Shown piece by piece: positions 1 through 10,536 of a stretch of DNA of 64,000 nucleotides (position 1 is the stretch's first letter; each line of letters starts with the position of its first letter). The stretch is from the NCBI RefSeq assembly GCF_023898315.1, contig NC_064622.1, positions 178,146,178-178,210,177 on the forward strand, in the 5' to 3' direction. This DNA comes from Schistocerca nitens. Its lineage: Eukaryota; Arthropoda; Insecta; Orthoptera; Acrididae. The notes below the pieces were generated by a model. It saw nothing but the letters and a program-made list of their open reading frames with translations, was not told the origin of the DNA and did no database searches. The position numbers and the translations under genes are program-made.

Positions 1-74
1 GTGTATGTTTGTGTTTGTTTGTGTGTCTATCGACCTGCCAGCGCTTTTGTTTGGTAAGTCTCATCACTTTCTTT

Positions 75-78
<4 letters not shown>
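1..78 (+). mobile_element. Terminal fragment of Penelope-like element family A
   Basis: Bases 21-57 match the outer end of the PLE-A palindrome at 47320-47375 (shared words gtgtctatcgacctgccag and ggtaagtc). The ribozyme-like core that normally lies upstream is outside the window. The orientation is 3' end pointing right, facing the oppositely oriented PLE-A fragment at 3072-3895, with two Tc1/mariner elements between them. Confidence 0.7.

Positions 79-120
<42 letters not shown>
79..120. repeat. (TA)n microsatellite
   Basis: About 21 TA units abut the left end of the mariner-like element at 121. Tc1/mariner elements integrate at TA, so the tract may be the target or may have grown from the TA duplication. 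Confidence 0.95.
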
Positions 121-122
<2 letters not shown>

Positions 123-1633
123 TGTTTCAAAAAGGACCGGTATATTTGAAACGGCAATAAAAACTAAACGAGCAGCGATAGAAATACACCGTTTGTTGCA
201 ATATGCTTGGGACAACAGTACATTTTCAGGCAGACAAACTTTCGAAATTACAGTAGTTACAATTTTCAACAACAGATGGCGCTGCGGTCTGGGAAATTCT
301 ATAGTACGATATTTTCCACATATCCACCATGTGTAGCAATAATATGGCGTAGTCTCTGAATGAAATTACCCGAAACCTTTGACAACGTGTCTGGCGGAAT
401 GGCTTCACATGCAGATGAGATGTACTGCTTCAGCTGTTCAATTGTTTCTGGATTCTGGCGGTACACCTGGTCTTTCAAGTGTCCCCACAGAAAGAAGTCA
501 CAGGGGTTCATGTCTGGCGAATAGGGAGGCCAATCCACGCCGCCTCCTGTGTTTCGGATAGCCCAAAGCAATCACACGATCATCGAAATATTCATTCAGG
601 AAATTAAAGACGTCGGCCGTGCGATGTGGCCGGGCACCATCTTGCATAAACCACGAGGTGTTCGCAGTGTCGTCTAAGGCAGTTTGTACCGCCACAAATT
701 CACGAAGAATGTCCAGATAGCGTGATGCAGCAATCGTTTCGGATCTGAAAAATGGGCCAATGATTCCTTTGGAAGACATGGCGGCCCAGACCAGTACTTT
801 TTGAGGATGCAGGGACGATGGGACTGCAACATGGGGCTTTTCGGTTCCCCATATGCACCAGTTCTGTTTATTGACGAAGCCGTCCAGGTAAAAATACGCT
901 TCGTCAGTAAACCAAATGCTGCCCACATGCATATCGCCGTCATCAATCCTGTGCACTATATCGTTAGCGAATGTCTCTCGTGCAGCAATGGTAGTGGCGC
1001 TGAGGGGTTGCCGCGTTTGAATTTTGTATGGATAGAGGTGTAAACTCTGGCGCATGAGACGATACGTGGACGTTGGCGTCATTTGGACCGCAGCTGCAAC
1101 ACGGCGAACGGAAACCCGAGGCCGCTGTTGGATCACCTGCTGCACTAGCTGCGCGTTGCCCTCTGTGGTTGCCATACGCGGTCGCCCTACCTTTCCAGCA
1201 CGTTCATCCGTCACGTTCCCAGTCCGTTGAAATTTTTCAAACAGATCCTTTATTGTCTCGCTTTTCGGTCCTTTGGTTACATTGAACCTCCGTTGAAAAC
1301 TTCGTCTTGTTGCAACAACACTGTGTTCTAGGCGGTGGAATTCCAACACCAGAAAAATCCTCTGTTCTAAGGAATAAACCATGTTGTCTACAGCACACTT
1401 GCACGTTGTGAACAGCACATGCTTACAGCAGAAAGACGACGTACAGAATGGCGCACCCACAGACTGCAGTGCCATCTGTTGTTGAAAATTGTAACTACTG
1501 TAATTTCGAAAGTTTGTCCGCCTGAAAATGTACTGTTGTCCCAAGCATATTGCAACAAACGGTGTATTTCTATCGCTGCTCGTTTAGTTTTTATTGCCGT
1601 TTCAAATATACCGGTCATTTTTGAAACACCCTG
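121..1633 (-). mobile_element. Mariner-like DNA transposon with ~170-bp terminal inverted repeats
   Basis: Bases 121-291 are the reverse complement of about 1460-1633 with few mismatches, giving long TIRs. The right end reads ...gaaacaccctg followed by TA; the left end starts ggtgtttc, so about three terminal bases (CAG) are missing where it meets the TA tract. Tc1/mariner TIRs are often near 30 bp, so these are long. The element carries one frameshifted transposase gene on the minus strand. Confidence 0.85.
299..1382 (-). pseudogene. Mariner/Tc1-superfamily transposase, frameshifted
   Basis: Cut-and-paste transposase of the IS630-Tc1-mariner group, expected to act on the flanking TIRs in the nucleus. 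The ATG at 1382 (MVYSLEQRIF) is chosen because the upstream in-frame sequence is TIR. Residues 1-130 hold the helix-turn-helix DNA-binding region. The catalytic core shows the first Asp at about residue 160 (FTDEA), the second at about 248 (FMQDGARPH), and the third in the motif YSPDMNPCDFFLWG, about 42 residues on. The C-terminal ~90 codons (571-299) lie in another frame, so there is a small indel near 555-560. The shift lies between the second and third catalytic Asp, so the copy is inactive. Confidence 0.85.
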
Positions 1634-1643
1634 TATACATATA

Positions 1644-3065
1644 CACTCCTGGAAATGGAAAAAAGAACAAATTGACACCGGTGTGTCAGACCCACCATAC
1701 TTGCTCCAGACACTGCGAGAGGGCTGTACAAGCAATGATCACACGCACGGCACAGCGGACACACCAGGAACCGCGGTGTTGGCCGTCGAATGGCGCTAGT
1801 TGCGCAGCATTTGTGCACCGCCGCCGTCAGTGTCAGCCAGTTTGCCGTGGCATACGGAGCTCCATCGCAGTCTTTAACACTGGTAGCATGCCGCGACAGC
1901 GTGGACGTGAACCGTATGTGCAGTTGACGGACTTTGAGCGAGGGCGTATAGTGGGCATGCGGGAGGCCGGGTGGACGTACCGCCGAATTGCTCAACACGT
2001 GGGGCGTGAGGTCTCCACAGTACATCGATGTTGTCGCCAGTGGTCGGCGGAAGGTGCACGTGCCCGTCGACCTGGGACCGGACCGCAGCGACGCACGGAT
2101 GCACGCCAAGACCGTAGGATCCTACGCAGTGCCGTAGGGGACCGCACCGCCACTTCCCAGCAAATTAGGGACACTGTTGCTCCTGGGGTATCGGCGAGGA
2201 CCATTCGCAACCGTCTCCATGAAGCTGGGCTACGGTCCCGCACACCGTTAGGCCGTCTTCCGCTCACGCCCCAACATCGTGCAGCCCGCCTCCAGTGGTG
2301 TCGCGACAGGCGTGAATGGAGGGACGAATGGAGACGTGTCGTCTTCAGCGATGAGAGTCGCTTCTGCCTTGGTGCCAATGATGGTCGTATGCGTGATTGG
2401 CGCCGTGCAGGTGAGCGCCACAATCAGGACTGCATACGACCGAGGCACACAGGGCCAACACCCGGCATCATGGTGTGGGGAGCGATCTCCTACACTGGCC
2501 GTACACCACTGGTGATCGTCGAGGGGACACTGAATAGTGCACGGTACATCCAAACCGTCATCGAACCCATCGTTCTACCATTCCTAGACCGGCAAGGGAA
2601 CTTGCTGTTCCAACAGGACAATGCATGTCCGCATGTATCCCGTGCCACCCAACGTGCTCTAGAAGGTGTAAGTCAACTACCCTGGCCAGCAAGATCTCCG
2701 GATCTGTCCCCCATTGAGCATGTTTGGGACTGGATGAAGCGTCATCTCACGCGGTCTGCACGTCCAGCACGAACGCTGATCCAACTGAGGCGCCAGGTGG
2801 AAATGGCATGGCAAGCCGTACCACAGGACTACATCCAGCATCTCTACGATTGTCTCCATGGGAGAATAGCAGCCTGCATTGCTGCGAAAGGTGGATATAC
2901 ACTGTACTAGTGCCGACATTGTGCATGCTCTGTTGCCTGTGTCTATGTGCCTGTGGTTCTGTCAGTGTGATCATGTGATGTATCTGACCCCAGGAATGTG
3001 TCAATAAAGTTTCCCCTTCCTGGGACAATGAATTCACGGTGTTCTTATTTCAATTTCCAGGAGTG
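1644..3065 (+). mobile_element. Full-length Tc1-like DNA transposon, apparently intact
   Basis: TIRs of about 28 bp (cactcctggaaat... and its inverted copy ...atttccaggagtg) are bounded by TA at 1642-1643 and 3066-3067. Its length is 1422 bp and it encodes one uninterrupted transposase. Only about 10 bp separate it from the mariner-like element on its left. An AATAAA signal at 3003 follows the coding region inside the element. Confidence 0.93.
1888..2910 (+). CDS. Tc1-like transposase, 340 aa, intact
   Basis: DDE-type transposase that excises and reinserts the surrounding element at TA. The ATG at 1888 (MPRQRGREPY) gives 340 aa, the usual Tc1 length; the open frame extends upstream to 1594 but that part is TIR and leader. 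Residues 10-60 form the first HTH and about 75-120 the second, ending in a basic RTPLGRLPL stretch. Catalytic residues are D155 (FSDESRF), D244 (QQDNACPH) and E277 (SPDLSPIEHVW). The spacing between the last two is 32 residues, against 34 in classical Tc1 (DD34E). There are no internal stops. It ends KGGYTLY, a typical Tc1 C-terminus. It may be functional or only recently silent. Confidence 0.93.
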   Translation: MPRQRGREPYVQLTDFERGRIVGMREAGWTYRRIAQHVGREVSTVHRCCRQWSAEGARARRPGTGPQRRTDARQDRRILRSAVGDRTATSQQIRDTVAPGVSARTIRNRLHEAGLRSRTPLGRLPLTPQHRAARLQWCRDRREWRDEWRRVVFSDESRFCLGANDGRMRDWRRAGERHNQDCIRPRHTGPTPGIMVWGAISYTGRTPLVIVEGTLNSARYIQTVIEPIVLPFLDRQGNLLFQQDNACPHVSRATQRALEGVSQLPWPARSPDLSPIEHVWDWMKRHLTRSARPARTLIQLRRQVEMAWQAVPQDYIQHLYDCLHGRIAACIAAKGGYTLY

Positions 3066-3071
3066 TATATA

Positions 3072-3895
3072 AAAACAAAGATGCTGTAACTTACCAAACA
3101 AAAGCGTTGGTACGTTGATAGAGACAATAAAAAACACGCACACAAATTTCAAGCTTTTGCAATCCAAGGTTGCTTCATCTGGAAAGAGGGAAGGAGAGGG
3201 AAAGACGAAAGGATGTGGGTTTTAAGGGAGAGGGTAAGGAATCATTCCAATCCCGGGAGCGGAAAGACTCTCTCATCCGCACATATACAGACACAGGCAG
3301 ACATATGAAAATCCTAAGAGGTTGGGCAGAGATGTCATTCAAGGCGGAAGTACAGAAGCAAAGATGTTGAATGACAGGTGAGGTACGAGCGGCGGCAACT
3401 TGAAATTAGCGGAGGTTGAGGCCTGGTGGGTAACGGGAAGAGAGAATATATTGAAGGGCAAGTTCCCATCTCCGGAGTTCTGATGGGTTGGTGTCAGTGG
3501 GAAGTATCCAGATAGCCCGGACGGTGTAACACTGTACCAAGATGTGCTGGCCGTGCACTAAGGCATTTTTAGCCACATGGTTATCCTCATTACCAACGAA
3601 CACTGTCTGCCTGTGTCCGTTCATGCGAATGAACAGTTTGTTGCTGGTCATTCCCACATAGAAGGCTTCACCGTGTAGGCATGTCAGTTGGTAAACCGTG
3701 TGGGGGCTTTCACACGTGGCTCTGCCTTTGATCATGTACACCTTCCGGGTTATAGGACTGGAGTAGGTGGTGGTGGGAGGGTGCATGGGACAGGTCTTAC
3801 ACCGGGGGCTGTTACAAGGGTAGGAGCCAGAGGGTAGGGAAGGTGGTTTGGGGATTTCATAGGGATGAACCAAGATATGTATATATATCAAAACA
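3072..3895 (-). mobile_element. Penelope-like element family A, 3' fragment
   Basis: Minus-strand copy of the same family as 45699-47386: the end near 3072-3110 (aacttaccaaacaaaagcg), the tract ggaaagagggaaggagaggg, and a GIY-YIG coding part. It is 5'-truncated near 3895 at a short TA-rich stretch. The ribozyme-like core near 3151-3182 is decayed (CAGATGA for CTGATGA, AAAA for GAAA). Confidence 0.85.
3406..3891 (-). pseudogene. PLE-A GIY-YIG endonuclease C-terminal fragment
   Basis: C-terminal part of a Penelope-like polyprotein, where a GIY-YIG nuclease follows the reverse transcriptase and nicks target DNA for target-primed reverse transcription. It shows the Cys cluster CNSPRCKTCPMH, the GIY/YIG strands as VYQLTC and FYVGMTSN, and the conserved Arg/His segment RMNGHRQTVF. 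It ends SSRYPPGLNLR then stop. The reverse transcriptase half is missing; the in-frame sequence before about residue 5 is flanking DNA. The frame is open but the protein cannot be functional without the RT. Confidence 0.85.
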
Positions 3896-4926
3896 AATCA
3901 CTGATCACTGACTTAGCCGCATGGCACACCATTATTTTAATTCTGAAGGAGTATGCTTAGGTGAGAGTATTTTGTTGTCCAGCTGTTTTGTTACACTGAT
4001 AACCACATGAGTTACCAAAATTTATGCATGTATTCACAGGGGAATTGGGTGGGTAATTTCTTGATCCCTAGGACAGCAAAATTTCCAAGACAAATATCAT
4101 CACGGACATTCTACATAATAGGACAATGTACAGTTGTAGTAGTTTTGTCACTCATGTGCCTGGCAGCTTCATTTCATTTTATTATAGCTTATTAATAGTG
4201 CTCAGAGTTTGTTGACATGTTGCCATTCTGTATTTATGAGTAGTTACACATTGTTCACAAATACTAAAATCCTGAATATTATGTCTATCAGAGTCAAAAT
4301 AGTCCAGTATTCATGGGCAGAGCATAGTGGACAAGGTGCACAAATCCATTGCTGTTCTAAGCAATGTCCTAGTGCAGGTGGTTTGCCATTGCTTTCCTCA
4401 AACTCGTTATGAAGTGCCAGGAATGTATCTGTATCATGCTGGTGGCTGTGATGATTGCTTTTTCAGTATAGTTTTTGGTTTGTGTTCTTGTGGCTGAAAG
4501 GAAGTTGAGACGCTGAAACTCGGTTCCTACAAATAGCTTACTCCTCACGGAGAGAGGCAAGGGGGCTACCAACCTTATCGACCCATTTGACGGACAGGTC
4601 ACCATCGACACTGTCACATGCTCTCACTTTATAAGATACAGCAGAGAAGTTTCGAATTTAATCAAGGACACTGGCACAAAGACTGGTGGTCAGAAACCTT
4701 ATGCCACCACCTCTGTTCCCCCTTTCAGCCAAAGACCAGCTGTGGAAATTTTCTACCACCAGTATTTGTGCCAGTTTGTTTACCTCAGAGTCAAGCACCA
4801 CTGCACAGTCATGCATTAGGGACCTCAGCTGTAGAGGTAGACCATTCTGGCTACAGAAATGTAAATATAAGTTTGCACTTTTTGCCATACAAGTAATCTA
4901 CTGTACTTGAGTTTTGAAGAATGATG
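3896..4926. other. AT-rich stretch without a recognised gene
   Basis: Only short unconvincing ORFs on either strand. The part around 4350-4620 has higher GC and looks repeat-derived, but I could not assign it to a family. Confidence 0.5.
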
Positions 4927-5200
4927 CCACACTTGGCCTGCCTCTGTGGCTGATTGGTCAGAGCATCAAACCCTGATGTGTACCAGTGATTTTTCTTTGG
5001 TGTGAGAACTGGTACAGGGTACACTGAACCTCATGATGCGAAGTGAGTGTGAGCATTAGCAGCTATAAGATCTGAAAAGATTAAAATAGCTGGAAGAGTG
5101 ACATGCTGACTGCATGCCCCACCATACGGCATATTCATAACATGACCATGCCAGAGTATGACACAGCAGTAGGTCAACATAGTACGGTTTTCTGGAGTTC
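4927..5200 (+). repeat. Probable tRNA-derived SINE, decayed
   Basis: The head has an A-box-like tggctgattggtcagag at about 4950. The body resembles a SINE family I recognise from insects (words catgccccaccatacggcat and atgacacagcagtaggtc). The B box is not clear. The boundaries are approximate. Confidence 0.5.
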
Positions 5201-5576
5201 AGTTTTTAAGATTTTACTGAGTATTTAAATGTTTATGTTTCATGTCCCTTTATAACACAACAATTCATTTTTTAATGTTTTCAAGAATGAACAGTGCTCA
5301 TACCTCAAAGTAAAATGCTACAATGTTGCTTAAGAAAGCATTGCTACATGCTGAAAATAAATTGATGGTTTATCTGCTTACTATCATTATCACATCACTT
5401 AGTGTTGTTAATTTGTACCAGTTACGGGTATTAAAAAAATATAGATATTGTATCAAATGTAAGATCCGTTTGTGAAATAAAGATACTCATGTTTCGTTAT
5501 TTGGATTCATTTTTAAAACTATAAGAAAATATTAATGAGTGTATGTCAGTTGTTTCAGTAAATGATGAAAAATATT
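5201..5576. other. AT-rich, nothing recognised
   Basis: No ORF above background and no repeat structure seen before the PLE-B arm starts. Confidence 0.5.
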
Positions 5577-5636
5577 TTTTATTGTGTTTGCAAATCTAGA
5601 CTTTGGCTATAAATATCCATCTTCAGTGCTAAAATA

Positions 5637-6971
5637 CGAGGGCCATTCAGAAAGTAACCTCCAGTTGATTTAAAAAAATACACCAAGTTAAATAAAAATA
5701 TTTTAATATATACATCTTACAACTACATCTTTGCACTATTTTTCTACATAGTCTCCATAGCGATTGAGGCACTTATCGTATCTCTTCACAAGCTTTGAAA
5801 TTCCTTCTGCATAAAAATCACCCGCTTGTGCCTGGAGCCAGCCTGTGACTGCATCTTTGAGCTCTTCGTCGTCATCAAACTGCTGTGACCCGAGCCATTT
5901 CTTCAAATGCATGAAGAGGTGATAATCACTTGGCGCCAGGTCTGGGCTGTAAGGTGGATGGTTGATAACGTCCCACTTGAAGGACTCAAGAAGGGCCGTT
6001 GTTCTGCGAGCAGAGTGAGGACGGGCGTTATCGTGCAAAAAAACGATATCGGAAGTCAGCATACCACGGCGTTTGTTCTGTATAGCCCGTTGTAACTTTT
6101 TTATTGTTTCACAGTACACGTCTTGATTAATGGTCGTACCACGTTCCATGAATTCAACCAACAACACCCCTTTGGCATCCCAAAACACCGTTGCCATCAG
6201 TTTTCTGGCAGAAAACTCTTGCGAGGCTTTTCTTGGTTTGGTAGGCGAATTTGAATGTGCCCACATCTTTGATTGTTCTTTTGTCTCAGGGTTCACGTAC
6301 TTAATCCAGGTTTCGTCACCGGTCACGATTCTGTTTAACAATGGTTCTCCTTCGTCCTCATAACGTGACAGAAAGTCTAATGCAGAGGCCATTCTTTGAG
6401 TTTTGTGGTGGTCGGTAAGAATTTTGGGCACCCATCGTGCACAGAACTTACGGCAACCCAATCTTGCTGTCACTATCTCGTACAAGAGAGTCTTAGAAAT
6501 CTGTGGAAAACCAGTAGACAACTCCGACATTGAGAAACGTCGATTTTCACGAACTTTTGCATCAACTGTCTGAACGAGTTCGTCAGTCACCAATGATGGT
6601 CTACCACTCCTCTCTTCATCATGAACGTTTTCTCGTCCACTTTTAAATAAACGTACCCATTCACGGACAACTCCTTCACTCATGAATCTTGGTCCGTACA
6701 TGGCACAAAGCTCACGATGAATAGCTGCTGCAGAATATCCTTTGGCTGGAAAAAACCTTATGACAGCACGCACTTCACATTTGGTGGGGTTTTCTATTGC
6801 AGCACACATTTCAAACTGCCACAAAAACTAAACTAGCGCAGGTACGACGTTCACTCGACCACGGCTTGATGCTGACTGACCTGTTGAGTGCGTGAATGCA
6901 CAGATGGCGTCGCTACTCCCCCCACAACCCGCACTGTGACCAATCGGAGGTTACTTTCTGAACCGCCCTCG
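5637..6971 (-). mobile_element. Full-length mariner transposon, apparently intact
   Basis: It is 1335 bp with ~27-bp imperfect TIRs (cgagggc..ttcagaaagtaacctcc on both ends) flanked by TA at 5635-5636 and 6972-6973. It interrupts the 3' end of PLE-B: the matching uninterrupted sequence in the other arm is at about 10325-10340. It is therefore younger than the PLE-B insertion. Confidence 0.95.
5736..6809 (-). CDS. Mariner transposase, 357 aa, intact
   Basis: DDD-type transposase of the mariner family. The ATG at 6809 (MCAAIENPTK) is used; five more in-frame codons upstream begin with TTG. Residues 10-110 hold the paired HTH domain, with HDEERSGRPS at 63-72 as the mariner linker. Catalytic residues are D165 (VTGDETW), D260 (HDNARPHS) and D295 (YSPDLAPSDYHLF), giving the diagnostic DD34D spacing. 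VFWDAKG is present at 208-214. It ends RYGDYVEK as mariners do. No stops or frameshifts are visible, so the gene may encode an active enzyme. Confidence 0.95.
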   Translation of the reverse strand: MCAAIENPTKCEVRAVIRFFPAKGYSAAAIHRELCAMYGPRFMSEGVVREWVRLFKSGRENVHDEERSGRPSLVTDELVQTVDAKVRENRRFSMSELSTGFPQISKTLLYEIVTARLGCRKFCARWVPKILTDHHKTQRMASALDFLSRYEDEGEPLLNRIVTGDETWIKYVNPETKEQSKMWAHSNSPTKPRKASQEFSARKLMATVFWDAKGVLLVEFMERGTTINQDVYCETIKKLQRAIQNKRRGMLTSDIVFLHDNARPHSARRTTALLESFKWDVINHPPYSPDLAPSDYHLFMHLKKWLGSQQFDDDEELKDAVTGWLQAQAGDFYAEGISKLVKRYDKCLNRYGDYVEK

Positions 6972-8044
6972 TACAAGGAAAAATTACAAGATCAAAATTA
7001 ATTTACACAGAATAATAAGTAAACACCATGTTATCCAATAGCAGCTACCCTCTTGTAAATGTACCATTTTTGTTACAAATCAACAGACTCATGGCACTTC
7101 TTACAAGTGTATAGGCAGAAAGACACCGAGGCGGTTGTTTATGTCGTTTAGTATAAGTAACACCCTCTGTCACTAATTAACTGAGTTTTGTTCCAACACA
7201 GTAGTTCAAAAAGCTTTTTTATATAATATCTAAAAATCAAAAAGTATATTTGCATATCACTTTGAAACATTCAAGAAATGCTGAATTCCAATGAACTTTA
7301 TTATGTCTTACTGGTGGAGCAATCCATCAAAACCTATGCAAAGGATCATTATGGGGTCACATAACTATGTTGTACAAAATTATTACATCACTTTAGAAAT
7401 AAAAATTAACAAATTAAAAAGATGTGTTGAAGATCATCTTGATAAAATACTGTTACATACAAACCGAAATTCATCAGAAACTGAAACCTAGTACAGTCAC
7501 TCATATCATAGTTGTTATGTGATTCACTAAATATTTAATATGAAAGAAATAAAGTCCTAACAAACAACATCATAGTACAATAATCAAGATACAAATGACA
7601 AGGCTGATTTAATCAGACACATTTAATAAAACATACAAATGACCTCTATTGACAAAAAAAGTTCATACATAAATGTACTGTCTTAGTTGCAACTACTTTG
7701 CACTGTTTGCAGAAAGATGATCTAACAAACTGCCATTATAGCTATCCTTCAGACTAAAACTGAATAGTAATTTACTTGTTTCACAGTAAAATAGACATCA
7801 CATTGGATAGTACCAACAAAGCGGAAGAAAACATGATCCTCTAATACTAATAAATTATGTTTTCACATACTATCATGCCAGGTGTTGTCTTTTTAAAGGC
7901 ATGCTGAAATTCCCATATGAACTCCCTCCTGGGTCGCAACTTTTCTTGTCATGAAGCAGAAGATTGTTGAAGAGCTCCCAAAATTAGCTGCTCTTCATCA
8001 ATACCTGCTCATTCAGCAAGTCGATCTCAGATGGCAGTATATCT

Positions 8045-8388
8045 TCATCTCCTCTGGAAGTCCATGAATCTTCCTTTCTCAGCCTTGTGCAATAACTTGA
8101 CATCCAACTTCAGAGAAGGTAGGGTGTGTCCACTCGCAACCAGGTGAGCAGCAAATTTTGATCTCTCAACTATATCCCACCTATCCAAAGCTACATGCTC
8201 ACCAAACCTGACCTCAAGTCTTCTACCTATCTGTCCCATATAACAGGCATCACAGTCTGCAAATTCTATTCTGTACACATTCGATTCATGGTGTACGTTT
8301 CTTTTATCAACCCCATTAGCCAAAATATCTCCAAGGCCATTTGTAGTTGAACAGAAAACCTTCATTTTTTTGTTTTTTGAAAACTGGG
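8045..8388 (-). pseudogene. PLE-B GIY-YIG endonuclease fragment
   Basis: This is the C-terminal nuclease of a PLE. It reads KVFCSTTN (end of the RT/linker), then NVYRIEFADCDACYMGQIGR (GIY and YIG strands), then RFGEHVALDRWDIVERS and HTLPSLKLDVKLLHKAEKGRF. The equivalent protein region in the other arm is at 8870-9316. The frame is lost after FMDFQRR at 8045. There is no RT domain in this arm. Confidence 0.8.
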
Positions 8389-8399
8389 TCTATTTTAGT

Positions 8400-9316
8400 A
8401 CTAAAGGTTCAATGCATTACATCAAAAAATGAAGTTCACCTGCAAAATGGAAACCAGTGGTTCCATTAACTCTTTGAACTTAAACATCAGAAACGATGAT
8501 GGGAGGCATGGATTCACAATTTACAGAAAAAATACTTATACTAATATTATTACTGACTACCATTCAAATCTCCTGAATCAACATAAGAATGCTTTCTTTC
8601 CTTTTCTATTAAATGTCTTATTAAGATCCCACTCTCTCCAGCTGAACATGAAAAAGAATTAGGCACTATTCAACATGTTGACAGGGCAAACAAATACCCC
8701 ATCATTACAAAGATAACATTTAAAAAAGATTGTAAAAAAATACCAAAATGTAAGAGAAATAGCAACAAAGTGGAAGATGCAGATAACAAATACATTTGCT
8801 TGCTGTACTTTGGCACTTTTAGTTCTAAAATGGCATTGGTTTTCAAAAAACAAAACATAAAGGTTTCCTTCTCAACTACAAACAGTATTCTGCATATTTC
8901 GGCTTAATGTTGTTGATAAAAGAAACATACACAACAAATCGAGTGTGTACAGAATCTAATGTCCAAACTGTGACGCCTGTTATGCGAGACAGACAGGTAG
9001 AAGACTTGAGATCAGGTTTGGTGAGCATGTAGCTTTGGATAGGTGGAATATAGTTGAGAGATCAAACTTCGCTACCCACCTGGTTGAGAGGGGACACACC
9101 CTACCCTCTCTGAGGTTAGATATCAAGTTATTGCACAAGGCTGAGAAAGGCAGGTTCATGGCCTTCCTAGAGGAGATGGAGATATACTGCCATTTGAGAT
9201 CATCTGGGATCGACTTTCTTGATGAGCAGGTATTGGTAAGGAGCAGCCAATTTTGGGAGCTCTTCGATGATTTTCTGCTTTGTGGCAAGAGATGTCGTGA
9301 TCCACGAGGGAGCTGA
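8400..9316 (+). pseudogene. PLE-B RT C-terminus and GIY-YIG, decayed
   Basis: RT C-terminal motif GFTIYRKNTYTN (8489-8550 region; typical PLE is IYRKPTHTD), then a linker with KVSFSTTNS (~8865), then SSVYRI and CDACYARQTGRR (~8960-9005), then a tail ending CGKRCRDPRGS and stop at 9316. At least one stop lies in the GIY region (after VYRI) and the frame shifts several times. The YIG Gly is replaced by Arg in YARQTG. Inactive. Confidence 0.75.
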
Positions 9317-10390
9317 TATGGGAATTTCAGCATGCCTTTGAAAAGACAACACTTGGCATGATAGTATGTGAAAACATAATTTATTAGTATTAGAGGACCA
9401 TGTTTTCTTCCACTTTGTTGGTACTACCCATTGTGATGTCTATTTTACCATGAAACAAGTAAATTACTATTCAGTTTTAATCTGAAGGATAGCTATAATG
9501 GCAGTTTGTTAGATCGTCGTTCTGCAAACAGTACAAAGCAGTTGCAACTAAGACAATACATTTATGTATGAACTTTTTTGTTAATAGAGGTCATTTGTAT
9601 GTTTTATTAAATGTGTCTGGTTAAATCAGCCTTGTAATTTTTATCTTGATTAATTTGCTATGATATTAACAGGTCTTCATAAAAATTGTTTGTTAGGACT
9701 TTATTTCTTTCATATTAAATATTTAGTGAATCACATAACCACTATGATATGAGTGACTGTGCTAGGCTTTAGCTTCTGATGAATTTCGGTTTGTATGTAA
9801 CAGTATTTTATCAAGATGAGCTTCAACAGATCTTTTTAATTTGTTAATTTTTATTTCTAAAGTGATGTAATAATTTTGTATAAGATAGTATGTGAACCGA
9901 TTAACGATCCTTTGCATAGATTTTGTTGAATCGCTGAACCAGTAAGATACAAGAGAGTAAGTTGTAATTTGGCTTTTGTTGAATATTTCAGAGTGAAATG
10001 CGAAAATGCTTTTTGATTTTAGATATTATATAAAAAGGCTTTTTAAACTACTGTATTGGAACAAAACTCTGTTTGTTAATTTGTAACATAGAGGGTGTTA
10101 CATATACTATGTGGTGTAAATTAAGGCTGTCGTACTTGCTGTAAACAACCAGATCAGTGTCCTGCCTATACACCTGTAAGAACATACGGTGATGTAAACT
10201 GCTGTGAATCTATTGAATTGTAATGAAAATGGTATGTTGACAAGAGTGGGTAGCTGCTATTAGATAACATGGTGTTTCTTATTGTTCTATGTAAAGTAAA
10301 TTTATTTTGATCCTGTAATTTTTCCTTGTACTTTAGCACTGAAGATGCCTATTTATAGCTGAAATCTAGTTTTGCATGCCTAATAAAAGC
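8400..10390 (+). mobile_element. PLE family B, right (plus) arm of an inverted pair
   Basis: It begins inside the RT C-terminal region (MKFTCKMETSGSINS near 8429) and runs through the linker, GIY-YIG and a long 3' UTR to about 10390 (...aataaaa). Its ribozyme-like core lies at 10339-10372. Its 3' end points right, opposite to the left arm. Confidence 0.82.
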
Positions 10391-10536
10391 TAACAGAATT
10401 GCAGCTGACAGCTGTGCACCTCTTCTTCCTTTCAATCTATGGTTGCTGTGCACAATGGTTCCTGTTGGAATCAAAGTTGGTTGAAAAATATTTATAAATC
10501 TTTAACATAGTGCATTACTACAGCAACCGTGAATTG

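Larger units (their letters stand above)
5577..8388 (-). mobile_element. PLE family B, left (minus) arm of an inverted pair, with mariner inside
   Basis: Apart from the mariner at 5637-6971, this arm is the diverged reverse complement of about 8850-10390. Shared landmarks include the coding end, the AT-rich 3' untranslated region and the terminal segment with the ribozyme-like core (minus, 5592-5626). Its 3' end points left. Its 5' end near 8388 abuts the oppositely oriented copy, leaving only about 10 bp between them. Confidence 0.82.

Noticed and set aside
4317-4620. Possible second SINE near 4350-4620
   Set aside because: A few words look familiar but there is no A or B box and no target duplication.
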